In this document: positions 1 through 5,743 of the stretch, one piece after another
How positions within the stretch are numbered: the first letter of the stretch is position 1
How the letters are laid out: each line of letters starts with the position of its first letter
Origin: an uncultured Spirochaetaceae bacterium
GTDB lineage: Bacteria; Spirochaetota; Spirochaetia; Treponematales; UBA12059
Reading direction: 5' to 3'
DNA length: 8,525 nucleotides
NCBI GenBank assembly: GCA_938004315.1
Contig: CALKWG010000347.1
Location: 1-8,525 of the forward strand
Translations under genes and position numbers: made by a program
The notes under the pieces: generated by a model
What the model was told of the DNA's origin: nothing
Seen by the model: the letters and a program-made list of their open reading frames with translations, nothing else
Databases searched by the model: none

Positions 1-296
1 TGGCCGTCGTGCCCGTAGGCCCGGATTTCTCCGACTACGCCAAGGCGGTCGCCGCCAAGCTGCGCGCCGCCGGCTTCCGCGCCCAGGCCATGCTCTCCGA
101 CGAGCGCATGAACGCCAAGATCAGGCATGCGCAGGGGCAGAAGGTGCCCTACATGGCCGTGGTCGGCGCCAAGGAGCGCGACGAGGGGACCGTGGCCGTG
201 CGGCTCCGCGACGGACGGCAGTTAGAGCCCATGGCACTTGACGCGTTCGCCGAATACCTCCATAACAAGGTCGATGCCAAGGATCTCGAGCTGTAG
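1..296 (+). CDS. thrS: Threonyl-tRNA synthetase, C-terminal fragment (anticodon-binding domain)
   Basis: Partial gene: the reading frame is open from the first base, the first whole codon is at 3, and the stop is TAG at 294-296. About 97 residues are visible. They match the end of the class II aminoacyl-tRNA synthetase anticodon-binding domain as found in ThrS: an alternating alpha/beta pattern with the family-typical run SDERMNAKIRHAQGQKVPYM, then AVVGAKERDEGTVAVRLRDG, corresponding to the IREH..RRVPYM.VCG.KE...G.VAVR.R.G block of other ThrS proteins. The enzyme charges tRNA-Thr in the cytoplasm; the catalytic and editing domains would lie upstream of the window. The GTG at 9 is an internal valine codon, not a start. 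ProS and HisS share this fold, but the spacing of VPYM and VAVR fits ThrS best. A GC hairpin follows the stop and a DUF1361 gene starts 54 nt on. Confidence 0.9.
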   Translation, partial: AVVPVGPDFSDYAKAVAAKLRAAGFRAQAMLSDERMNAKIRHAQGQKVPYMAVVGAKERDEGTVAVRLRDGRQLEPMALDAFAEYLHNKVDAKDLEL

Positions 297-304
297 AACG
301 GGAA

Positions 305-333
305 CGGCCGGCGGCGCGCGGCGCCGCCGGCCG
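305..333 (+). terminator. GC-rich hairpin after thrS, weak terminator candidate
   Basis: A perfect 12-bp inverted repeat begins 8 nt after the thrS stop: arms 305-316 (CGGCCGGCGGCG) and 322-333 (CGCCGCCGGCCG), with a 5-nt loop CGCGG. No T-run follows (next bases GATTCGCC), so it lacks the second half of a standard intrinsic terminator. It could act as a weak terminator, a pause site or a 3'-end stabiliser of the thrS message. Confidence 0.45.
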
Positions 334-350
334 GATTCGCCCGGAGGTAT

Positions 351-1088
351 ATGAAGCGTCCGTCGGTGCTGCTCGCGGTAGTCCTGTTGTCCTTCACCTC
401 GCTCCTGGCCTTGGTGGCCTTGCGCTACGCGGTGGCGGGGCGTTTCTCGCAGGGCTTCCTGCTCTGGAACCTTTTCCTCGCGGCCGTTCCCATAGCCTGG
501 GCCTGGCTAGCCGGCCTGGCGGCTAGCCGCGCCCCGACGCGCGCGTCCCAGGCGGCCCTGACCTGGCCGCTCTTCATAGCCTGGCTCCTTTTTTACCCCA
601 ACGCGCCGTATTTGTTTACCGACTTCATCCACGTGATACGGCGCGGCAACTTAGGGGCGCCGGCCGCCGCTTGGATGAGCGAGTACGACCTCTTGTGGTT
701 CGACATCATCATGAACGGCGCCTTCGCCTTCGTCGGGCATTTCCTGGGTCTCTTATCGATGTACATCATGCACGGCGCCTTGCGCTACCGCTTCGGTCGG
801 ACGGCGGGCTGGGCCCTGCTCCTGCCCGCGGTCTTGGCGAGCGGCTTCGGCATACACCTCGGCCGCTTCTCCCGCTTCAACTCGTGGGACCTGCTCGTGC
901 GGCCCGCCCAAACCGTCCGTGCGGCGGTCGGGACCCTGTCCAGGCCGGCGGCCGTGCTCTTCTCGCTCGCCTTCTCGTTCTTCGTCGCCCTGACCTACCT
1001 CATCCTCTACCTCATCCTGCGCTCCGCCGGACGTCATGAGCTCGGCCCGTCGACGGCGGCCGTCCCGCTCGACCCCGTCGCCGAATAG
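351..1088 (+). CDS. DUF1361 domain multi-pass membrane protein
   Basis: A 245-residue protein starting at ATG 351 with GGAGG at 343-347, a rather short 3-nt spacing. It is strongly hydrophobic with about six membrane segments, near residues 5-25, 36-58, 70-88, 115-140, 152-170 and 200-223. It carries the hallmarks of DUF1361: FLLWNLFLAAVP (36-47), the FYPNAPYLFTDFIH signature (81-94), WFDIIMNGAFAF (116-127), and SGFGIHLGRFSRFNSWDLL (164-182). The family is widespread in bacteria and its biochemical function is unknown; it acts in the cytoplasmic membrane. The conserved Asn, Pro, Asp, His and Arg residues in or beside membrane segments suggest a binding or catalytic site, but that is inference. 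No separate promoter is obvious in the 54-nt gap from thrS, so cotranscription with read-through past the hairpin is possible. The gene converges on the ABC operon. Confidence 0.85.
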   Translation: MKRPSVLLAVVLLSFTSLLALVALRYAVAGRFSQGFLLWNLFLAAVPIAWAWLAGLAASRAPTRASQAALTWPLFIAWLLFYPNAPYLFTDFIHVIRRGNLGAPAAAWMSEYDLLWFDIIMNGAFAFVGHFLGLLSMYIMHGALRYRFGRTAGWALLLPAVLASGFGIHLGRFSRFNSWDLLVRPAQTVRAAVGTLSRPAAVLFSLAFSFFVALTYLILYLILRSAGRHELGPSTAAVPLDPVAE

Positions 1089-1115
1089 AAAAGGCCGCCC
1101 CCGGAGGGGCGGCCT
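1089..1115 (-). terminator. Intrinsic terminator of the ABC transporter operon (possibly bidirectional)
   Basis: A perfect 10-bp stem: AGGCCGCCCC at 1092-1101 pairs with GGGGCGGCCT at 1106-1115 around a 4-nt loop CGGA. Read on the - strand it is followed at once by TTTT (complement of AAAA at 1089-1092), the layout of a rho-independent terminator. It sits 31 nt past the OppF-type stop. On the + strand it lies directly after the DUF1361 stop but is followed only by TCTAG, so termination there would be weaker. Confidence 0.75.
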
Positions 1116-1117
1116 CT

Positions 1118-1133
1118 AGCCGCGCGGGCGGCT
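1118..1133 (+). terminator. Second short hairpin in the convergent gap
   Basis: A 6-bp stem, AGCCGC at 1118-1123 pairing with GCGGCT at 1128-1133, with loop GCGG. On the + strand it follows the larger hairpin by 2 nt and is followed by CTTCGAT, with no real U-tract. It may strengthen termination of the DUF1361 transcript as a tandem structure. Short GC stems arise easily at this base composition. Confidence 0.3.
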
Positions 1134-1145
1134 CTTCGATCTAGC

Positions 1146-2162
1146 TCAAATCTCTTTCCAGCGCCGGCAGGCGTGGTAGTGTCCGTTGCCGGCGTCCATG
1201 AGCTCGGGCTCCGCCTCGGCCGAGCACTCAAGCTTGGCGTAGGGGCAGCGGGTGTGGAAGCGGCATCCGGGCGGCACGTTGGCCGGGCTGGGTATCTCGC
1301 CCGAGATGGGGAGCTCCTTGATCAGGTCGACCTTACCGGTCTCCGGCTCGGGCACCGCGCTGATGAGGGCCTTGGTATAAGGATGCAAAGGCTCGTCGAT
1401 GATCTCGTTGGCCGGGCCCATCTCCACGATCTTGCCCAGGTACATGACCGCGATGCGGTCCGTGAAATAGCGGGCGGTGGATAGGTCGTGCGTGATGTAG
1501 AGATAGGTGAGCCCCAGGTCGCGCTGGACGTCCTTCATCATGTGCAGGATCTCGGCGCGGGTCGAGAGGTCGATCATGGAGACCGGCTCGTCGGCCACGA
1601 GCATCATGGGGTTCAGGATCAGCGTGCGCGCGGTGGCCACGCGCTGGCGCTGGCCGCCCGAGAGCATGTGCGGATAGCGTCCCATGAATTCGACCGGCGG
1701 GTTGAGCTTCACCTCGGTCAGGCTTTTTATGATCATCTCCTCGTGCTTGGCCTGGTCGCCCTCGATCTTGTGGATGATGAGCGGCTCCTGGAGCACGTCG
1801 CGGATCTTGAAGCGCGGGTTCATGGAGGCGTAGGGGTCCTGGAAGATCATCTGCACCTGGCGCCTATAGGCCTGGGTGCGCGCCTTGTCGGTCTGGGTGA
1901 CGTCCTCGCCGTTGAAGATCATCTTGCCGCTCGTGGGCTCGATGAGCTTCATCACGAGCTTACCGGTGGTGGTCTTGCCCGAGCCGGATTCGCCGATCAG
2001 GCCGAAGATCTCGCCGCGCCGGATGGAGAAACTTACCCCGTCGACGGCCTTGATGAGCTTTTTGGGCTTGCCCGACAGCGACTGCAGGAGTCCTTGGTGG
2101 GGCATGAAGTGCTTCTTTAAGTTTTCGACGCGCAGGATCACGTCATCGTCTTTGATGCTCAT
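1146..2162 (-). CDS. OppF-type ABC transporter ATP-binding protein
   Basis: A 338-residue cytoplasmic ATPase, the second nucleotide-binding subunit of the importer. Visible in order: Walker [10 protein letters not shown] (57-65), Q-loop Gln108 in [14 protein letters not shown], signature [14 protein letters not shown] (167-180), Walker B MLVADE with Asp191/Glu192, D-loop SMID instead of the commoner SALD, and switch His225 in YITHDLS. The C-terminal oligopeptide/dipeptide transporter domain has [12 protein letters not shown] (297-308). Four cysteines there (300, 306, 313, 332) follow C-x5-C-x6-C-x18-C. All ATPase residues are intact. The start is set at ATG 2162: it has GGAGG 8 nt upstream and overlaps the preceding stop as ATGA. 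The frame stays open to 2234, but those 24 residues ([12 protein letters not shown]...) are out-of-frame reading of the OppD-type gene end. It is the last gene of the operon and a terminator follows. Confidence 0.95.
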   Translation of the reverse strand: MSIKDDDVILRVENLKKHFMPHQGLLQSLSGKPKKLIKAVDGVSFSIRRGEIFGLIGESGSGKTTTGKLVMKLIEPTSGKMIFNGEDVTQTDKARTQAYRRQVQMIFQDPYASMNPRFKIRDVLQEPLIIHKIEGDQAKHEEMIIKSLTEVKLNPPVEFMGRYPHMLSGGQRQRVATARTLILNPMMLVADEPVSMIDLSTRAEILHMMKDVQRDLGLTYLYITHDLSTARYFTDRIAVMYLGKIVEMGPANEIIDEPLHPYTKALISAVPEPETGKVDLIKELPISGEIPSPANVPPGCRFHTRCPYAKLECSAEAEPELMDAGNGHYHACRRWKEI

Positions 2163-3130
2163 TTTACGCACCTCCAGCAGGCGACCATGTGGCCCGGCTC
2201 GATCTCGAGTAGCGGCGGCTCTTCCTCTCGGCACTTGTCCATGACCTTATGGCAGCGCGGGTTGAAGCGGCAGCCCTTGGGCGGGTCGATGAGGTCCGGC
2301 GGCGCGCCGGGAATGAAGGAGAGCGTATCGACCTTCTTCTTGAGGAGCGGCGTGGCCTGCAGGAGCTTCTCGGTGTAGGGGTGCATGGGCCCCTGCTTGC
2401 CGTAGATCTGGGCGTTGGTGCCCAGCTCGGCGATCTTGCCGGCGTACATCACGCAGATGCGGTCGCAAACCTCGGCCTCCAGGGCCAGGTCGTGGGTGAT
2501 GAAAATGAACGATAGGTCGAAGGTCTTCTTGAGCTTCTTTAAGAGGTTGATGATCTGCGCCTGCACGATCACGTCCAGCGCGGTCGTGGGCTCGTCGAGG
2601 ATGACGATCTTGGGTTTAAGGAAGAGCGCCGTCGCTATGACGATGCGCTGCTTCATGCCGCCGGAGAGCTCGTGCGGGTAGCGGTTCATCACCTCGGGCG
2701 GCATGCCCACGAGATTCAGGTATTCCTTGATGAGCTCCGCCGCCTGGACTTTGTCCATGTCGCGGTGCTCCTGAAGGGTCTCCATCATCTGCTTGCCGAT
2801 CGTATATACCGGCGTGAGGCAGTTCATGGCGCCCTGGAAGACCATGGCCACCTCTTCCCAGCGGACGTCCTTACGAATCTGCTTATCGGATAGGGGCATG
2901 ATGTCGCGGCCGTCGACGACGATCTGCGAGCCCTCCTCTATCCGGCCGGGGGGCGAGGGCATGCGCAGGAGCGCGACGCCGGTCGTGGTCTTGCCGCAGC
3001 CCGATTCGCCGACGAGGCCGAGGGTCTCGCCCTTCTTCAGGTTGAAGCTGACGTTGTCGAGGGCCTTCACCACGCCCTTGGAGGTGTGGTAGTAGAGGCG
3101 CAGGTTCTTGACTTCGAGGATCGTATCCAT
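2159..3130 (-). CDS. OppD-type ABC transporter ATP-binding protein
   Basis: A 323-residue cytoplasmic ATPase that pairs with the OppF-type subunit to power import. In order: Walker [10 protein letters not shown] (41-49), Q-loop Gln99 in [14 protein letters not shown], signature [12 protein letters not shown] (155-166; the LSGGM form is usual for OppD), Walker B IVILDE with Asp179/Glu180, D-loop TALD, and switch His213 in FITHDLA. The C-terminal oligopeptide-transporter domain contains [11 protein letters not shown] (283-293). Cysteines 287, 293, 300 and 318 follow C-x5-C-x6-C-x17-C, matching the layout in the downstream partner; a fifth is at 321. Length is normal for the family. The start ATG at 3130 is preceded by GAGGT (complement of 3136-3140), 5 nt away and overlapping the upstream stop codon. 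It begins 3 nt after the OppC-type gene and its TGA overlaps the next start by 4 nt, so translational coupling is likely. Confidence 0.95.
   Translation of the reverse strand: MDTILEVKNLRLYYHTSKGVVKALDNVSFNLKKGETLGLVGESGCGKTTTGVALLRMPSPPGRIEEGSQIVVDGRDIMPLSDKQIRKDVRWEEVAMVFQGAMNCLTPVYTIGKQMMETLQEHRDMDKVQAAELIKEYLNLVGMPPEVMNRYPHELSGGMKQRIVIATALFLKPKIVILDEPTTALDVIVQAQIINLLKKLKKTFDLSFIFITHDLALEAEVCDRICVMYAGKIAELGTNAQIYGKQGPMHPYTEKLLQATPLLKKKVDTLSFIPGAPPDLIDPPKGCRFNPRCHKVMDKCREEEPPLLEIEPGHMVACWRCVK
2171..2175 (-). promoter_or_regulatory. Ribosome binding site fixing the OppF-type start
   Basis: GGAGG on the - strand (CCTCC on +), 8 nt before ATG 2162 and inside the end of the OppD-type gene. It supports the 2162 start over the longer open frame from 2234. 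Confidence 0.8.
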
Positions 3131-3133
3131 GGC

Positions 3134-4564
3134 TTACCTCGTTCGGAGTTTGGGGTGCAGAATCTTATCCATGGCGAATCCCAGGAAGGCGAAGGTCATG
3201 CCCATGATCGCTATGAACAAGCCCGGCGGCACGATCCACCACCAGAGTCCGTTCAAGGTGGCGCCGGAGCTCTGGGCGTCGTGCAGGATCTGGCCCCAGG
3301 TAATGATCGAGGGGTCTCCTAAGCCGAGCAGGGACAATGACGCCTCGAACACGATGGTTCCCGGCACGGCCAGGGCCATGTTGGCGAAGGAGTAGGGCAG
3401 GAGCAGCGGGGCCATGTGCTTAAAGATGATCCTAGCCTTGCCGGCGCCTAGGGCCTTGGCGGCCTCGATATAGGTCTCTTCCTTGATCTGCAGGGCCATG
3501 GAGCGCACGGTCTTCACCGGCCCGACCCAAGAGAACACGATGAGCGAGGCGATGATGATCCAGATGCTCGGTTTGAAGATGGCGGACATGACGATGAGTA
3601 CCGGCAGCACGGGGATGGAGACGAAGATCTCCCAGACGAAGCTCATGGCCGTGTCGCTGAAGCCGCCTAGATAGGCGCTGATGATGCCGTACATGACGCC
3701 GATCAGCACGGAGACCACGCTCGTGATGAGGCCGATGAGCAGCGCCCATTTTAACCCGGCGACGATGCCGGACATGAGGTCGCGCTTGGCGGTATCCGTG
3801 CCCAAGAGCCCGGAGACGCGGCCTGAGACCACGAGCATCACGTCGGCGATCTCGTTGCCGGGGGCGGAGGCGATCTCGGCGGGAACCTTGACTCGGACCG
3901 TATACTCGCCTTTGAGCGGGGTACGGGAGCGCAGCATGGTCGGCTCGAGCTGCGAGAAGATGAGCTGGGTCGGGCGCACGCCGGTCGTGTTGGACATGTT
4001 GATGCCGAACTCCCCGGCGCGTTCGCGGATGAAGCTTAGGACGTTGTTCCTGCCCGCCGTGTCCGTGGCGAAGCGCAGGGGGCTGTCTTTCATGCCCGAC
4101 TCGATGAAGCTGCCTAGGTAGATAGTCTGGCCGTCCGGCCTGACTACGTCGATGTCGGCGCTTAGGTTGCCGCTGGCCGTCATCCTGACGATCAGGTCGA
4201 CCGGCGACAGGTCGTAGCGGTAATCGTAGCCGAAGCTGTAGACCTTCATCTTGACGCCGCCGGGGTAGCGCTCGGTCGTGACGAATTCCTCCGAGACGGT
4301 CGCCTCGTCGTACTGGACCGTGGTCGCCGATTTCTGCTTGGCGAAGAGGTTGGTCCACACGGGCGGGGCGGCGCGGGGATTGTCCTCCCAATAGGAGATG
4401 CTGCGCCAGTTGCCGTTGACGTCCTTGAAAGGCAGGAATGCCGGCTCGAACAGCACGACGAGGACGCAGAAGCCTAGGATGCCAAGGCCCACGAGGCCCG
4501 AGCGTTCGCGCTTGAAGTCGTTCCAGAATTCCTTGAATCGATAGGCCGTATCTTTAAGGCTCAT
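3134..4564 (-). CDS. OppC-type ABC permease with large extracytoplasmic insertion
   Basis: A 476-residue inner-membrane permease, one of two channel subunits. Residues 1-21 are a charged cytoplasmic start (MSLKDTAYRFKEFW), 22-40 the first membrane segment, and about 41-250 face outward. The conserved block GLLGTDTAKRDLMSGIVAGLK starts at 252, followed by five further membrane segments. The EAA coupling loop EAAKALGAGKARIIFKHMAPLLLP (367-390) contacts the ATPases, and SLLGLGDPSIITWGQIL (411-427) is typical of OppC/DppC. Usual OppC/DppC proteins are about 300 residues with roughly 40 between the first membrane segment and GTD..RD, so about 170 residues are extra. The extra part alternates beta-like stretches (KMKVYSFGYDYRYDL, VDLIVRMTA, EYTVRVKVP) and resembles no enzyme I know. 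The start ATG 4564 overlaps the OppB-type stop as ATGA, with AGGGGG 6 nt upstream. Confidence 0.93.
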   Translation of the reverse strand: MSLKDTAYRFKEFWNDFKRERSGLVGLGILGFCVLVVLFEPAFLPFKDVNGNWRSISYWEDNPRAAPPVWTNLFAKQKSATTVQYDEATVSEEFVTTERYPGGVKMKVYSFGYDYRYDLSPVDLIVRMTASGNLSADIDVVRPDGQTIYLGSFIESGMKDSPLRFATDTAGRNNVLSFIRERAGEFGINMSNTTGVRPTQLIFSQLEPTMLRSRTPLKGEYTVRVKVPAEIASAPGNEIADVMLVVSGRVSGLLGTDTAKRDLMSGIVAGLKWALLIGLITSVVSVLIGVMYGIISAYLGGFSDTAMSFVWEIFVSIPVLPVLIVMSAIFKPSIWIIIASLIVFSWVGPVKTVRSMALQIKEETYIEAAKALGAGKARIIFKHMAPLLLPYSFANMALAVPGTIVFEASLSLLGLGDPSIITWGQILHDAQSSGATLNGLWWWIVPPGLFIAIMGMTFAFLGFAMDKILHPKLRTR

Positions 4565-5601
4565 GCCTTACCCCCTACCTTGATGCGCGGATCGAGGAAG
4601 CCGTAGATGAGGTCCAGGATCACGAGGCCGGCTTGGTATATGCCGGTCGTAAGGGCCAGGTCGCCCATGAGCACGGGTATGTCGTTCTGCTGCACGGCCA
4701 CCCAGTAGAGGTTACCGAGGCCGGGCCAGGAGAAGATGCCTTCGAAGATGATGGCCCCGGAGAATGACGCGAGCAGGGACAAGAGCGATATGGTCACGAG
4801 CGGGGGGGCGGCGGTGCGCATGGTGTGCCCGAAGAGCACGGAGTTCTCGGGGATGCCGCGGGCGCGCGCGCTCATGATGTAGTCCTCCTGCAGGACGCCG
4901 AGGACGATGTTGCGGATGACGAAGGAGAGGCCCCAGAAGCCCAGGATCACGAGGGTCATGACGGGTAACGCCATGTGCCAGATCCGGTCCAGGATGAACA
5001 TGAAGCCCTGCGGCGAGGGCACGGAATTAAGGCCGCCTGAAGGGAAGAGCTTCAGCATATAGACGAAGAACAGGATGAGCATCATGCCCAGCCACCAGGT
5101 CGGCATGCCGTAGATGATCATGGTCACGAAGCTCGTGCTCCGGTCCAGCGAGCCGCCGGGTTTCTGGGCCTTCTTCATGCCCAGGAAGATGCCGATGCCG
5201 AGCTGGAACACGATGGCGGTGGTAAACAGGAGCATGGTGCGCGGCAGCGCCTCCATGAGGATAGCCAGCACCTGCTGCTCGCCCTTGGACGACTTGATGA
5301 CGGTCGATTGGCCGAAATTGAACGTTACCGTATTGATCGCGCGGTACATGACGCGCTCGAGCATGGGTCTGTCCAGCCTATACTGCTTGATGAGCTGATC
5401 CAGCCTTTGGTTCCGCCACGCCTCGATCTGATCGGCGCGCATATTGGTGAGCCGCGCCGACTCTTGCTTGACTTGTTCGAATATTTGCGTGCGCTGCGTC
5501 CGTTCGTTCACCTGGTTGAAGAGGAGAGAGAAGACGAACATCAACAGGGCAAACATGAACATGCCGCGGAGAATGCGCTTGAGCGCATACCACTTGTACA
5601 T
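4561..5601 (-). CDS. OppB-type ABC permease
   Basis: A 346-residue inner-membrane permease that pairs with the OppC-type subunit. A first membrane segment (about 9-28) is followed by a long outward loop rich in Gln, Arg and Glu (30-76), then YRLDRPMLERV and FNFGQS, the equivalents of the LGLDxP and GDLGxS landmarks of OppB. The family block LPRTMLLFTTA (119-129) opens the BPD_transp_1 domain. The EAA coupling loop lies around 241-270 (YIMSARARGIPENSVLFGHTMRTAAPP), followed by FEGIFSWPGLGNLYW (286-300) and the closing FLDPRIKVGGKA. The start is set at ATG 5601, with AGGTGG at 5606-5611, because MYKWYALKRIL begins a normal OppB N-terminus. The open frame runs back to 5736, but those 45 residues translate the intercistronic palindrome (GAPYGAP) and look non-coding. 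Its stop overlaps the next gene's start by 4 nt. Confidence 0.94.
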   Translation of the reverse strand: MYKWYALKRILRGMFMFALLMFVFSLLFNQVNERTQRTQIFEQVKQESARLTNMRADQIEAWRNQRLDQLIKQYRLDRPMLERVMYRAINTVTFNFGQSTVIKSSKGEQQVLAILMEALPRTMLLFTTAIVFQLGIGIFLGMKKAQKPGGSLDRSTSFVTMIIYGMPTWWLGMMLILFFVYMLKLFPSGGLNSVPSPQGFMFILDRIWHMALPVMTLVILGFWGLSFVIRNIVLGVLQEDYIMSARARGIPENSVLFGHTMRTAAPPLVTISLLSLLASFSGAIIFEGIFSWPGLGNLYWVAVQQNDIPVLMGDLALTTGIYQAGLVILDLIYGFLDPRIKVGGKA

Positions 5602-5605
5602 ACTG

Positions 5606-5611
5606 CCACCT
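5606..5611 (-). promoter_or_regulatory. Ribosome binding site fixing the OppB-type start
   Basis: AGGTGG on the - strand (CCACCT on +), 4 nt before ATG 5601. It supports this start over the longer open frame reaching back through the hairpin. Confidence 0.65.
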
Positions 5612-5701
5612 ACGAATTGAGCGTTGGGTTCCGAAACGCGTTCCGAATGTCGGCTTTGTGGGCTGCTACGTAAGGAATACGGAAAGGCGACGGACCTAAA
5701 G

Positions 5702-5727
5702 ATCGGCGCCCCGTACGGGGCGCCGAT
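5702..5727 (-). terminator. Perfect 26-nt palindrome between binding-protein and permease genes
   Basis: A perfect inverted repeat: the 13-nt half ATCGGCGCCCCGT at 5702-5714 is mirrored by ACGGGGCGCCGAT at 5715-5727. As RNA it forms an 11-bp stem with a GUAC loop. It begins 16 nt past the binding-protein stop; on the - strand it is followed by CTTTAGG, a very short U-run. The likely role is partial termination or protection of the upstream message's 3' end, which would give more binding protein than permease. A dyad-binding protein site cannot be excluded. The rest of the 142-nt gap (5602-5743) shows no clear promoter. Confidence 0.65.
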
Positions 5728-5743
5728 TTCCCTCAACTGGGGA

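Noticed and set aside
1488..2120. A 210-codon + strand frame opposite the OppF-type gene
   Set aside because: His/Leu/Asp-rich translation without motifs; a shadow of the conserved ATPase on the other strand.
2163..2234. N-terminal extension of the OppF-type protein
   Set aside because: Out-of-frame reading of the OppD-type C-terminus. ATG 2162 has a well-spaced GGAGG and an ATGA overlap.
3432..4391. A 319-codon - strand frame overlapping the OppC-type gene
   Set aside because: Arg/His/Pro-rich frame-shifted reading of the permease gene; the permease frame has membrane segments and the EAA loop.
5628..5647. Operator or promoter in the oppB-type leader: GTTCCGAA repeated 12 nt apart around the dyad AACGCGTT
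   Set aside because: Short, with imperfect symmetry beyond 8 nt and no adjoining promoter; likely chance.
5602..5736. N-terminal extension of the OppB-type protein
   Set aside because: It translates the intercistronic palindrome and has no OppB-like sequence; ATG 5601 has a ribosome site and a normal OppB start.
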